Origin: Streptomyces achromogenes | GTDB taxonomy: Bacteria; Actinomycetota; Actinomycetes; Streptomycetales; Streptomycetaceae | Direction: 5' to 3' | NCBI RefSeq assembly: GCF_030816715.1 | Contig: NZ_JAUSYH010000001.1 | Coordinates: 6,262,001 to 6,326,000, forward strand | Length of the DNA: 64,000 nucleotides | In this document: positions 38,718 to 47,460 of the stretch, piece by piece | Position numbering within the stretch: the stretch's first letter is position 1 | How the letters are laid out: every line of letters begins with the position of its first letter | Position numbers and translations under genes: made by a program | Notes under the pieces: model-generated | What the model was told of the DNA's origin: nothing | Database searches by the model: none | What the model saw: the letters and a program-made list of their open reading frames with translations, nothing else

Positions 38718-39494
38718 TCAGTCGATCCGTCTCGGCGTGCCCAGCAGCCCGATCTCCGCATCGGTGGGCTGGGTCATCACGTACTGCCGGTCCCGGTCCC
38801 CGCACCACAGCGTGAAGCCGTCGGCGAGGGCGGGCAGGGCCTCCACATCACGCGCGGGCAGCGCGAGGGCGCGGCCGAGTTCCGCCGCCTCGTCCGGCGA
38901 GATCCGCTGCACGCCCACGAGACGGGCCTGCCGGATCAGCCGGGGAGCGACCGGGCTGAGGTACGGCAGCAGGGTCAGCACGGACTGCCAGGGCCCGGAG
39001 GCGACCCGTCCGCGCGGCGGGCGCATGCCGCAGTCCCGCACCACCAACGCGGGCGTGCCCGCCGAGGCGCCCTGCGGAGGCACCCGTCCGACCTCGTACA
39101 CCGCCAGCCCGTTCTGTCCGCCGCCCATCGCGTGCACCATCTGCACCCAGGCCTGCGGCCGCCCCGTCTCCACGGCCACCCGGGCCCCGGTGGCCGCCGC
39201 CCTCAGTGCCAGCACCTGCGCCGTCCACAGGCCGCCGATGAGGACGACGTCGTACGGCGAGGGCCGGTTGATCCCCAGGACGGCCGGCCGCCCTTCGGCG
39301 TCCACGCCGATCACGACGCCGTCGTCCCCGATGGGCAGGGCGAGCGCTCCCAGTTGCTCCAGGGACGCCGAGTGGCGGCCGTGCCGCGGCCCGAGGAGGC
39401 CGAAGCCGCTGCGCGGCGAGCGGCGTCCGGACCGTCCGGCGGGCGGCTCCGGTTCCCCGGAAGCGTTGGTTCCGTGTGCTGTCGTCGCCGTCAT
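38718..39494 (-). CDS. Conserved ESX-locus protein of unknown function
   Basis: Protein of 258 residues overlapping the stop of eccE by four bases (ATGA), so it is co-translated with it. It has a Ser/Arg/Gly-rich first 40 residues, then an alpha/beta segment (GVVIGVDAEGRPAVLGINRPSPYDVVLIGG, about 58-88, given here as its key run) with an LWTAQVLALRAAATGARVAVETGR stretch resembling a nucleotide-binding Rossmann-like half. No Walker motif and no membrane helix. The coupling suggests a structural or regulatory ESX role. I do not recognise the family. Confidence 0.7.
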   Translation of the reverse strand: MTATTAHGTNASGEPEPPAGRSGRRSPRSGFGLLGPRHGRHSASLEQLGALALPIGDDGVVIGVDAEGRPAVLGINRPSPYDVVLIGGLWTAQVLALRAAATGARVAVETGRPQAWVQMVHAMGGGQNGLAVYEVGRVPPQGASAGTPALVVRDCGMRPPRGRVASGPWQSVLTLLPYLSPVAPRLIRQARLVGVQRISPDEAAELGRALALPARDVEALPALADGFTLWCGDRDRQYVMTQPTDAEIGLLGTPRRID

Positions 39495-40816
39495 CGGGCA
39501 CCTCCGAGGGGCAGCGTCGCGAGCATGCCGGGAACCTGCTCCCGGTCGAGGCGGGCGAGGCCCGCGCCGGTGTGCCGGGCGGCGCCCTGCACCGCGCGCC
39601 GGGCCGCCACGAGTTCGTCGTCACTGCGCCCGGTCACCCGGATGTGCCCCGACAGGGACACCTCCTGCCGTTCGCCGCGCGCGAGCGTGACGCTGAACGT
39701 GGTGGCGAGCGCGGGCACGGCCGTGACCAGGGCGACGAACTGCGGCAGCGAGGGACCGGCGCCGCCCAGCGCGGGCCAGCGGCGCAACCAGTACGTGGTG
39801 TGACGGCGGTTGTCGCACCGCCAGCTGCGGCCGGTCTCCTCGGTCCGCCGCTCCAGCTGCCCGGTCCGGCCGGCCTCCGCCGTGACCAGCGGGTTGGCGC
39901 AGGCCGACGTGGCGACGGCGGCCGTCAGCTCCTCCTCGTCGAGGACGGTCGCCCGGAACCCCGCGCCGGTCAGCCGGCTCGCGAGATGGTCCGCCGCCCG
40001 CACGACGCACTTCTGAGCCCCGGTCAGGCCGCCCCCGCGGACCGCGACGGCCTCCGGGCACAGCTCCGGATCCAGCTTCAGCGCGATCCAGGTGATCCGC
40101 ACCGCGGGCGCCCCGGTCTGCTCCTGCAGTGGCGCGTAGTTGGCCACCGCCACCGACTGCCGGGGCAGGTGAAGGGCGGGCGCGGGCTGGGTGTGCAGCA
40201 CGATCTGCGCGGACTCCAAGGCGATGCCGTCCACTTCGAGGGCGTCCGCGACCAGCGCCAGGGGCAGCGGCTGACGGTCCCGCTCGGCGCGCAGCGCGGT
40301 CGCGTCCGCCTGCACCTGCAGGACGGCGGTGACGAACGTGCCGTCCCCGACGAGCCCGACCGGCCGCCGGTCGCGTCCGCCGTACGTGTAGGTGCGCAGG
40401 CCGGGATCGCACTCCACGGCCGGACCGAACCCCGGTTCCGTGCCGGCCGGTACTCCGAGCCGGTCGGCCCGGCGCCGGCGGGCCTTCAACGCCCGTGCGG
40501 TGGCCAGCCATTCCGGCAGCGAGCGCCCCCGGCGACGGGCGAAGGCGAGCACCACCAGCGCGACGGCGACGATCCCCGCCGCGACCAGCGCCACGGGCCC
40601 GGCCACCCAGCCGACGACCACCACGGCCGCCGCGATCTCCAGCAGGACCAGGCGTTGCAACCGGAATGCCCCGCCTTGCGCGGTGCGCGACCTGAGGTGC
40701 GGCGCCCCGGACGCCGAGGGGTTACGGCCCCGCTCGGGCGGCTGCGGACCGGTGGGCGCGGAGCCCCGGTTCCGCGACCGGCCGGCGGAGCGCACGCCCG
40801 TTCCCGAAGCCATCAC
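39491..40816 (-). CDS. eccE: Type VII secretion protein EccE
   Basis: Protein of 441 residues. A Ser/Arg-rich 45-residue start is followed by two close membrane helices (LVLLEIAAAVVVVGWVAG and VALVAAGIVAVALVVLAFA, about 56-95) and a large cytosolic domain with the YAPLQEQTGAPAVRITW segment seen in EccE proteins. EccE is the peripheral subunit of the ESX membrane complex. Start codons GTG (40816) and ATG (40813) are adjacent; GGGGAGATGGAG lies just upstream. It is divergent from eccB across a 204-base gap that must hold both promoters. Confidence 0.83.
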   Translation of the reverse strand: MMASGTGVRSAGRSRNRGSAPTGPQPPERGRNPSASGAPHLRSRTAQGGAFRLQRLVLLEIAAAVVVVGWVAGPVALVAAGIVAVALVVLAFARRRGRSLPEWLATARALKARRRRADRLGVPAGTEPGFGPAVECDPGLRTYTYGGRDRRPVGLVGDGTFVTAVLQVQADATALRAERDRQPLPLALVADALEVDGIALESAQIVLHTQPAPALHLPRQSVAVANYAPLQEQTGAPAVRITWIALKLDPELCPEAVAVRGGGLTGAQKCVVRAADHLASRLTGAGFRATVLDEEELTAAVATSACANPLVTAEAGRTGQLERRTEETGRSWRCDNRRHTTYWLRRWPALGGAGPSLPQFVALVTAVPALATTFSVTLARGERQEVSLSGHIRVTGRSDDELVAARRAVQGAARHTGAGLARLDREQVPGMLATLPLGGAR

Positions 40817-41020
40817 TCCATCTCCCCGTTCCGTTCACGAATCACCCGTGTTCCAGCACCGCACACGGCACTCGACGGCCCAGGAACCCTACCCGCTCCC
40901 CGAGTCCCCAGGGTTACCGGGCATAGTAGGTGGCCGCTCTGACATCGGAGACGGGGAACCGGGCCCGCCCGCGCAGCAGATCACGCGGATCGGCCGGAAA
41001 ACGGGGAGTGACGAGCACAG

Positions 41021-42547
41021 ATGGCATCTCGGCGGGACCAGCTCAACGCCTACACCTTCGCGAAGCGCAGGATGCTCGCGGCCTTCCTCCAGTCGTCGAC
41101 CGACGGCTCGGAGGAGGGGGCGCCGCGACCGCTGCGCGGAATCCTGCCCGGCATCGTGGTCGGGGTGATCGTCATGGCCGTCTTCGGGGCGTGGGGCATG
41201 TTCAAGCCGACCGCCCCCAAGGGCTGGGACCAGCCCAACGCCAAGGTGATCGTCGCGAGCAAGTCGACGACCCGCTACGTCGTCCTGCGGACCGGCAAAG
41301 AGGTCCAGCTGCACCCGGTCCTCAACATGGCCTCCGCGAAACTGCTCCTCGAGGAGGGGCAGGGCGACGTGGTGACGGTCTCGGAGTCCGTCCTCGACAG
41401 CGGCAAGGTTCCGCACGGCGTGACCGTCGGCATCCCGTACGCCCCCGACCGGCTGCCCTCCGCGTCCGAGGCGGGCACCTCCAAGCGCTGGGCGGTCTGC
41501 GAGCGGCCGGGGGCGGGAGGCGGCGCCTCGGTCCAGAAGGCCGCGCTGGTGCTGGCGTCCCGTGAGAAGAAGGCCACCGAGGGCTCGGAGCGCCTGCACG
41601 GCGGCCAACTGCTCTACGTGGCGGGCCCGGACGGCAAGCGCTTCGTCGTGGACGCGGCCGGCACGGCGTATCCGGTGGGCGGCGACGACGAGTTGCTGCT
41701 GCGCGCGGTGGTCGGCTCCGGCCGGCAGCCGCAGCGGGTGTCCGCGGAATGGCTGGCGACCCTGCACCAGGGCGACCCGATCGCCTTCCCGGACGTCCCC
41801 GGGCAGCCCGGCTCGGCGGCCGGCGCGCCCGGCCAGCTGGACGAGGCGGAGAACAAGATCGGCATGGTGCTCAAGGCGTCCGACAACCACAAGGACCAGT
41901 ACTACCTGGTGGTGAGGGGCCGGGTGGCTCCCGTGTCCGCGTTCGTCGCCCAACTGCTGCTGTTCAGCAAGGAACTGGCCCCGCTCGGGCAGGCCGGTCA
42001 CGCGCGCGAGATGAGCCCCGGCGCGATCGTGCCGGGCGGGCCGTTCGGCACCGAGCACCGCTGGCCGACGGGGAGCCCCGTACCGGTCAACGAGGCGTCG
42101 TCGGCCGCCGGGAGCCGCAGCACGATCTGCACCGTCCTGCGGGGCGTGAACGCCGGAACGGGGGCCACGACCCTGAGCACCTGGGCGGGCGACGACTTCC
42201 CGGCCAAGCTGCCCACGGGCTCCTCCAGCGCCTACGTCACCCCGGGCTCCGGCCAGCTCTACCGGCAGTTCCAGGGCGAGGAGACCAAGGCCGGGCCGGT
42301 CTTCCTCGTCACCGACACGGGACTGCGCTACGTCCTGCAGTCCAACGGCGACAGCGCGACGGACGACGCGGGCATCGGCACCACCCCCGAGCAGCGCGAG
42401 AAGCAGCAGCAGGAGGCCAAGCAGGCCCAGACCCTGCTGGGTTACAAGGACGTCGACCCGGCGCCGATCCCGGCCGCCTGGTCGGAGTTCCTGCCCACCG
42501 GCCCCCGTCTGTCGACGGCGGCGGCCCGCCAGCCCCAGGGCTCGTGA
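41021..42547 (+). CDS. eccB: Type VII secretion protein EccB
   Basis: Protein of 508 residues. The start MASRRDQLNAYTFAKRRM is the EccB signature. One membrane helix (ILPGIVVGVIVMAVFGAWGMF, about 40-60) anchors a large extracytoplasmic domain of EccB repeats with a Cys pair (WAVCERP near 156 and TICTVL near 370). EccB is a structural subunit of the ESX membrane complex. It is the first gene of a plus-strand run; mycP follows 14 bases later. Confidence 0.92.
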   Translation: MASRRDQLNAYTFAKRRMLAAFLQSSTDGSEEGAPRPLRGILPGIVVGVIVMAVFGAWGMFKPTAPKGWDQPNAKVIVASKSTTRYVVLRTGKEVQLHPVLNMASAKLLLEEGQGDVVTVSESVLDSGKVPHGVTVGIPYAPDRLPSASEAGTSKRWAVCERPGAGGGASVQKAALVLASREKKATEGSERLHGGQLLYVAGPDGKRFVVDAAGTAYPVGGDDELLLRAVVGSGRQPQRVSAEWLATLHQGDPIAFPDVPGQPGSAAGAPGQLDEAENKIGMVLKASDNHKDQYYLVVRGRVAPVSAFVAQLLLFSKELAPLGQAGHAREMSPGAIVPGGPFGTEHRWPTGSPVPVNEASSAAGSRSTICTVLRGVNAGTGATTLSTWAGDDFPAKLPTGSSSAYVTPGSGQLYRQFQGEETKAGPVFLVTDTGLRYVLQSNGDSATDDAGIGTTPEQREKQQQEAKQAQTLLGYKDVDPAPIPAAWSEFLPTGPRLSTAAARQPQGS

Positions 42548-42561
42548 GAAGGGAGACGGCG

Positions 42562-43875
42562 ATGGCACCGCATACGGCGACGGAGGCGCTCGGTACGACG
42601 CCGGACCGGCCCGCTACCTGGGCCCTGCGGGCGACGTTCGCGACGGCCGCCGCCCTCCTCACGACCGCCACCGTCCTCGCGCCCCCCGCGGCGGCCGCGC
42701 CGGCGGCGGGCAAGCTGCCCTACTCCGACCAGTGCGCGTTCCCCAACGGCGACTACCCCGGCCGCCCCTGGTCCCTGCAGCGGGTCCTGCTGGACGAGCT
42801 GTGGAGCCGCTCCAAGGGCAAGGGCGTCCGCGTGGCCGTCATCGACACGGGCGTGGACGTCAAGAACCCGCAGCTCGCCCGCGCGGTGGACGTGAAGGCC
42901 GGCCGCAACCTCCTGCCGAAGAACCTCAAGGACGAGGACGGCGACCCCATCGAGCGCGGCAACGAGAACGGCACGACGGACACCGTCGGCCACGGCACCA
43001 AGGTCGCCGGCATCATCGCGGCCCGCCCCCTCGACGGCACCGGCTTCGTGGGCCTGGCCCCCGAGGCGACGATCATCCCGATCCAGCAGAACGACGCCGA
43101 GGGCCACGGCGACACCAAGTCCCTCGCAAAGGCGATCCGGTACGCCATCCAGGCCGGGGCCGGGGTCATCAACATCTCGCAGGACACCTCCAACGCGCTG
43201 AAGCCGTCCTCCGACCTGGAGAAGGCGATCGACGAGGCGCTGGCCCGCAAGATCGTCGTCGTGGCGTCGGCGGGCAACGACGGCCTCGGCGGCAACATCA
43301 AGGAGACGTACCCCGCCTCCTACGAGGGCGTCCTCGCGGTGGCCGCCTCCGACCGCAACAACGAGCGCGCCTCCTTCTCCCAGTCCGGCGAGTTCGTCGG
43401 CGTCGCCGCCCCCGGCGTCGACATGATCTCCACGGTGCCCCAGGGCGGCCACTGCTCCGACAACGGGACGAGCTTCTCCGCGCCGTACGTGGCGGGCGTG
43501 GCCGCGCTGCTCAAGGCACGGCACCCGGACTGGACCGCACGCGAGATCGTCGCCCAGATCGAGCAGACAGCGGAACGCACCATCGCGGGCCACGACCGCC
43601 TGGTCGGCTGGGGCGTCGTCGACCCGGTCCGCGCCCTGACGGAGGACGACCGCCCCATCGAGTCGCCGCGCCCCGAAGGCGGCCTGGGCAAGGCCGAGGC
43701 CCCGTCCCCCGCCAAGTTCCAGATCGGCGAGACCCCCGACGAACGCAACACCCGCCTCGCCACCTACGTCACCGTAGGCGCGGCCGTCCTCGTCGCCGGC
43801 CTCACCGGCACAGCGGTCGCGATCCGCGACGCCCGCAAACGCTCCCGCCGACTCGCGGGGGCGGGGGCGGAGTAA
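42562..43875 (+). CDS. mycP: Mycosin, subtilisin-like T7SS protease (copy 1)
   Basis: Protein of 437 residues. A Sec signal peptide ends at PPAAAAPA (near residue 50). The S8 triad is present: Asp in VAVIDTGVDV, His in VGHGTKVAG, Ser in NGTSFSAPYVAG; the oxyanion Asn is in ASAGNDG. A C-terminal membrane helix (YVTVGAAVLVAGLTGTAVAI) is followed by basic residues. Mycosins sit in the membrane and are needed to stabilise and process the ESX machine. GAAGGGAGA precedes the ATG at 42562. GC content is normal throughout, unlike the second mycosin of this locus. Confidence 0.92.
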   Translation: MAPHTATEALGTTPDRPATWALRATFATAAALLTTATVLAPPAAAAPAAGKLPYSDQCAFPNGDYPGRPWSLQRVLLDELWSRSKGKGVRVAVIDTGVDVKNPQLARAVDVKAGRNLLPKNLKDEDGDPIERGNENGTTDTVGHGTKVAGIIAARPLDGTGFVGLAPEATIIPIQQNDAEGHGDTKSLAKAIRYAIQAGAGVINISQDTSNALKPSSDLEKAIDEALARKIVVVASAGNDGLGGNIKETYPASYEGVLAVAASDRNNERASFSQSGEFVGVAAPGVDMISTVPQGGHCSDNGTSFSAPYVAGVAALLKARHPDWTAREIVAQIEQTAERTIAGHDRLVGWGVVDPVRALTEDDRPIESPRPEGGLGKAEAPSPAKFQIGETPDERNTRLATYVTVGAAVLVAGLTGTAVAIRDARKRSRRLAGAGAE

Positions 43876-43913
43876 CGGCGCGAAACGGCCGACGCACGTG
43901 GCCGCGGGGCGAG

Positions 43914-43944
43914 TTGAGGCATGCAGGGGGCACAGGTTTATAGG
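43914..43944 (+). promoter_or_regulatory. Possible promoter for the WXG gene at 44002
   Basis: TTGAGG and TATAGG are separated by 19 bases in the only lower-GC spot of the mycP-WXG gap. The spacing is longer than ideal, so the call is weak. Confidence 0.35.
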
Positions 43945-44001
43945 GTCATCGCAACAGCAAGCGACTTGTGATGCCGATGCGTCGGGGGACGGAGGTAGGC
44001 C

Positions 44002-44424
44002 ATGGGCGTGCCCGGAGCCGGCTCGGGGCAGGGGAGCGGCCCGAATCTGCGTGTGACCGCAACGGATCTCACCAAACTCGCCGGCGACCTCGACGACATG
44101 CAGGACCACCTGGACAAACAGGTGCAGCGCATGGACGCGATCGTCGACCGCATCGAGGCGGGCTGGCGAGGCCCGGCGGCCTCGGCTTACCGCGACTTGC
44201 ACCGCGCGGCGGCCGAGGACGCCGTACGTATCCGGGAAGTGATGAAGCTGCTGGAGGAGGCGGTACGGCTGAGCCGCGACGGCTTTTCCCGGGACGACCT
44301 CGAAGTGCTCGCCCACATGCGGCGGATCCAGGTGGACGTCGACAGCGAGGTCGCCCGCCTGTCGACCCCGAACACCGAGACCCCGCCCCCGCCGGCACCG
44401 CGCAGCAGCCTGGACACCTTCTGA
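44002..44424 (+). CDS. WXG100-type ESX protein
   Basis: Protein of 140 residues predicted as a helical hairpin with the turn motif AGWRGPAASAYRDL (W at about 55), the WXG signature. The first helix begins LRVTATDLTKLAGDLDDMQ. A 25-residue Pro-rich tail ends it. GGAGGTAGGCC lies before the ATG. WXG100 proteins are substrates or partners of ESX secretion. The next gene, which the IS destroyed, was probably its partner, since such proteins are usually made in pairs. Confidence 0.85.
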   Translation: MGVPGAGSGQGSGPNLRVTATDLTKLAGDLDDMQDHLDKQVQRMDAIVDRIEAGWRGPAASAYRDLHRAAAEDAVRIREVMKLLEEAVRLSRDGFSRDDLEVLAHMRRIQVDVDSEVARLSTPNTETPPPPAPRSSLDTF

Positions 44425-44473
44425 CGTGGGCCGAGCGCTCTACCCGCAGCCGCCGCCGACACCGAGGGGGACC

Positions 44474-44568
44474 ATGACGAACGGCGCCACACCCGACGAA
44501 CACATAACTGTCTCCTTCGCCACGCTCCACGAGCTGGCCGCGGACCTGGAGGACATTCTCAAGAAACT
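44474..44568 (+). pseudogene. WXG-like gene truncated by IS element
   Basis: ATG at 44474 with GAGGGGG upstream opens a protein whose first 31 residues (HITVSFATLHELAADLEDIL) look like helix one of a WXG-type hairpin. The IS begins right after codon 31. No continuation is found on the far side of the IS or anywhere else in the window, so the 3' part was lost, not merely displaced. Confidence 0.75.
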
Positions 44569-45442
44569 GAGCGTTTTCAGAGTGACCACCGGTCGGGTGA
44601 CGGGGTGGCCTCCCGCAACGCACGAGGCTCCTGTGCCGTTGAGAGAGTTGTTCGACGTCTCAACTCATGACCGCAGGAGCCTCGTTGGTTCCCTATCCTG
44701 CCGCACTCGACCTCCCGCACGCCCTGGTCGAGTGGGTCACCATGCTCATCGTCACCCGTGAGGGTGACCGCCGCTGCAAGCTCCCGCCGCACCAGCGTGC
44801 TCTCGTCGGCCTGGTCTACCTTCGCCGGCACGACACTCTCGCGCAGATCGCCGCCGGTTTCGGCATATCCGTCGGCACTGCCCACGCCTACGTCACCGCC
44901 GTCGTCGGGCCATCTGTCCCGCCGGGCGCCCGGCCTGCTGCGGGTCCTACGGGAGACGGACCCCGATCACATCCTGCTCGACGGAACGCTCGCCGAATGC
45001 GACCGGGTCGGTGACAGCCGGGCCGACTTCTCCCAGAAGCACCGCCGCCACGGCGTGAACGTGCAGGTCGTGGCTGACCCTGCGGGCAAGCTGCTGTGGA
45101 TCTCGCCCGCACTGCCCGGCCGCACCCACGACTTGACCGCGGCCCGCACCCACCGCATCATCCGGATCTGCGAACGCCAGGGCGTGCCTGTCCTCGCCGA
45201 CCGCGCCTACATCGGGGCCGGCTCCTGGGTGACCACGCCGATCAGACGTCGTCCGCACCAGGACCTCACCGCGACCCAGCGGACGATCAACCGGGCCCTG
45301 TCAGCGGCACGAGCACCGGTCGAGCAAAGCGTCGCGAGACTGAAGTCCTGGCGCGTCTTCCGCAGAGCCCGCTGCAGCCCCAACCGCATGACGGTCATCG
45401 CCGCCGCCGTCCTGACCCTGGAGCGTCAACGCTGAAACGCTC
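44569..45442 (+). mobile_element. IS5-superfamily insertion sequence, about 875 bp
   Basis: Ends are imperfect inverted repeats: GAGCGTTTTCAGAGTGAC at the left and its near complement GTCAACGCTGAAACGCTC at the right. They differ by one gap and a few bases. No clear target duplication is seen beyond a bordering T...A, which fits a later deletion on one side. The transposase fills most of it, in two frames. Family assignment rests on the DDE-type wording of the transposase. Confidence 0.8.
44667..45435 (+). CDS. IS5-family transposase in two overlapping frames
   Basis: The first frame (44667-45014) gives the N-terminal helix-turn-helix part (LPPHQRALVGLVYLRRHDTL, GFGISVGTAHAYV). The second frame (open from 44758 to 45435) gives the catalytic part: HILLDGTLAECDRV with the first Asp, PGRTHDLTAAR with the second, VLADRAYIGAG, then the Glu segment near APVEQSVARLKSW. 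Homology passes from one frame to the other near 44905-44915 by a +1 shift at GTCGTCGGGCC. This is either a programmed frameshift or an inactivating one-base loss. The stop is just inside the right inverted repeat. Confidence 0.75.
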
Positions 45443-45511
45443 ACAGTCTCGAACACGCGACCGGGTGCGGCGCGTGGACTGGGCATGCGGTTCTTTCGGG
45501 GGCGGTTCGGT

Positions 45512-45892
45512 TCACAGGTAGGGCTTGGTGATCAGTTCGATGGCGTGGCCGGCGGGGTCCTTGAAGTAGACGCCGCGGCCGCCGTGCTCGGTGTTGGTTT
45601 CACCCGGACGCGTCATCTGGGGATCGGCCCAGTGCTCAATGCCGCTGGCGCGAAGGTGTGCGTAGGCCCGGTCGAACAGGTCGTCGTCGACGAGGAACGC
45701 GTAGTGGTGCATCTGGATTTCGTCGACGCCGGGCAGTTCGGCGAACTGCAGCAGCACGCCTTCATCGAGCTGGACGTTGGTGAACGGCCCCCACGACGGC
45801 GCTTCGGGGAGTTCCAGCAGGTCCCGGTAGAACCGTGCCGATGTCTCGCGTTCCTTGGCAGGGACGATGGTGTGGTTGAAGGTCACGGGCAT
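45512..45892 (-). CDS. VOC-superfamily (glyoxalase-like) protein 1
   Basis: Protein of 126 residues with two beta-alpha-beta-beta-beta modules: FNHTIVPAKERETSARFYRD near the start and GGRGVYFKDPAGHAIELIT at the end. The metal-ligand positions His (FNHT) and Glu (AIELI) are kept. AGGAG precedes the ATG at 45892. Such proteins act as lyases, dioxygenases or drug-binding proteins; the substrate is unknown. It follows a second VOC gene on the same strand. Confidence 0.82.
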   Translation of the reverse strand: MPVTFNHTIVPAKERETSARFYRDLLELPEAPSWGPFTNVQLDEGVLLQFAELPGVDEIQMHHYAFLVDDDLFDRAYAHLRASGIEHWADPQMTRPGETNTEHGGRGVYFKDPAGHAIELITKPYL

Positions 45893-45951
45893 GGAGCAAC
45901 TCCTGAGACTGAGGGAACAGTTGTCGGGCTGGTGAGGGCCGGTGGCGGGGG

Positions 45952-46344
45952 TCAGGCGTGCTCGGTTCCGGTCGCCCACTCGACGAACTGGACGATCACG
46001 CCGTTGGGGTCGGTGACCTGGAAGAGGCGCTCGCCCCAGGGCTCCTCGCGCAGCGGCATGGTGATCTCGACGCCCGAAGCACGCAGCCGCTTCTCCTCGT
46101 CGGCGACGTCGGTGACGGTGAAGGCGAGGATCAGGCCGGTAGCGCGCTGGTTGCGCTGGTCGGCCGGCAGCACCTCGGTGCCGCGTGCGAGCAGGACGAC
46201 GTCCACCGCGCCGTCGTCGCGCGACAGGGAGGCGAATCCCTCGGCGGCGGCCTGCTCGACGTAGCCGAGGTGGGTGGTGAAGAACCGCTGGGACGCAGCA
46301 AGGTCGTCGACGGTGAGCGAGACGGTTGACGCGGTGATCTGCAA
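45952..46344 (-). CDS. VOC-superfamily (glyoxalase-like) protein 2
   Basis: Protein of 130 residues, VOC fold: STVSLTVDDLAASQRFFTTH at the start and FQVTDPNGVIVQFVEW at the end. Typical metal ligands are weak, as in PhnB-like or binding-only members. It starts at TTG (46344) with GAGGAG upstream. It is divergent from the TetR gene, with a shared 142-base operator region, so it and the VOC gene downstream are probably the TetR targets. Confidence 0.8.
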   Translation of the reverse strand: MQITASTVSLTVDDLAASQRFFTTHLGYVEQAAAEGFASLSRDDGAVDVVLLARGTEVLPADQRNQRATGLILAFTVTDVADEEKRLRASGVEITMPLREEPWGERLFQVTDPNGVIVQFVEWATGTEHA

Positions 46345-46411
46345 AGCGGGTGCTCCTCATTTGTGGGGGCTTGGCGCCGGCCGGCGGGGCGTTCGGCCGC
46401 GGGATGCAAAC

Positions 46412-46432
46412 TTACTATGGACGTAAATTTAC
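46412..46432. promoter_or_regulatory. Probable TetR operator between VOC and TetR genes
   Basis: Contains the perfect palindrome GTAAATTTAC (46423-46432) and the wider pair TTAC-N7-GTAA (46412-46426) in an AT-rich stretch between divergent genes. The repeated TTAC/GTAA word fits a TetR dimer site. Confidence 0.6.
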
Positions 46433-46450
46433 ATCGGAAGCATTCAGGCT

Positions 46451-46480
46451 GTCAACATAAAAATGCTACGAGTGTAAGAT
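46451..46480 (+). promoter_or_regulatory. Promoter of tetR-type gene, probably leaderless
   Basis: A -10 box TAAGAT (46475-46480) with a -35-like GTCAAC (46451-46456) 18 bases upstream. The ATG at 46487 lies only six bases after the -10 box and has no ribosome binding site, so the mRNA should begin at or next to the start codon. Confidence 0.6.
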
Positions 46481-46486
46481 TGCACC

Positions 46487-47140
46487 ATGGCTACCGACAC
46501 CACATCGTCCGCGCAGCCCACCGGCTTGCGGGACGCCAAGAAGCAGGAGACGAGGCAACTCATCTCCGACCACGCCACCCGCCTGTTCATCACCCAGGGC
46601 TTCGAACGGACCACCATCGCCGAGATCGCCACCGCCGCCCGGGTCGCCAAGAAGACCGTCACCAACTACTTCCCACGCAAGGAAGACCTGGCCCTGGACC
46701 ACCAGGACGCCTTCATCGCCTCCCTGGCCCACACCGTGGCCGACCGTCGACCCGGCGAGTCCGCCCTGGCGGCACTACGCCGCGCCTTCGCCGACGCCAC
46801 GGCGGCCGCGGATCCGGTCGCCGGGTTCTCCGGACCTGCCTTCGCCCGCATGATCGCCGACAGCCCCACCCTCTCGACCTGCCTGCGCGGCCTGCACGAC
46901 CTTCGCGAACACGCCTTGGCCCAGGCTCTCGCCACGGCTGTCGGCGCACCACAAGACGACATCACCGTCCGCACCGCCGCCGGACTGCTCGGCACCGTCC
47001 ACCGCATCCTGTTCCAGCGCATCCAGGACCTCACCCTGGCCGATCGCCCCAATGACGAGATCGCCGAGACCGTCGACACGGAGGCATCCCTCGCCTTCGA
47101 CCTGCTCGAACCCTCCCTCGGCCATTACGCCATCGTCTGA
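46487..47140 (+). CDS. TetR-family transcriptional regulator
   Basis: Protein of 217 residues. The N-terminal helix-turn-helix is TTIAEIATAARVAKKTVTNY (about residues 43-62); a helical ligand domain follows. Divergent from two VOC genes with a palindromic site between, a layout typical of a local repressor answering to a small molecule. The cassette lies directly after the IS that broke the ESX WXG gene, so it probably entered this locus recently. Confidence 0.88.
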   Translation: MATDTTSSAQPTGLRDAKKQETRQLISDHATRLFITQGFERTTIAEIATAARVAKKTVTNYFPRKEDLALDHQDAFIASLAHTVADRRPGESALAALRRAFADATAAADPVAGFSGPAFARMIADSPTLSTCLRGLHDLREHALAQALATAVGAPQDDITVRTAAGLLGTVHRILFQRIQDLTLADRPNDEIAETVDTEASLAFDLLEPSLGHYAIV

Positions 47141-47189
47141 ACGCTCCCGTTCTCCACAGAGGGTGCACATGAGCGCATGCCGGCTCGTG

Positions 47190-47225
47190 CAGGGGGAACT
47201 GTTCAATGGCAACCTGTTCCCCCTG
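47190..47225 (+). terminator. Hairpin after tetR-type gene
   Basis: Perfect 10-bp stem CAGGGGGAAC/GTTCCCCCTG around a 16-base loop, 49 bases after the stop. Confidence 0.6.
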
Positions 47226-47297
47226 AAGAGGGGGATGGCTGTGGGGCATGACGCTCGTTTGACGCTCTGGGCGCCCGCACGCGGGCCAGCGAGCCGA

Positions 47298-47321
47298 AAA
47301 AGGCCTCTGACCTGGCCTTTT
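47298..47321. terminator. Second hairpin with A/T flanks
   Basis: Perfect 8-bp stem AAAAGGCC/GGCCTTTT around eight bases. The A-run before and T-run after make it look like a bidirectional rho-independent terminator, uncommon in form for this genome. Confidence 0.6.
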
Positions 47322-47460
47322 CCGAGGCCAGCTCAGGCCGACATCTTCCCGATGACGCATCACGTGGAGTGCGTCGCCTTCCTCGAACCGGCCTCGAAGG
47401 GCTCCTGACCTGCTGGTTTGTGCGTGCGTATCATGTGCGTTACGGGCGACGGGCTCGACC

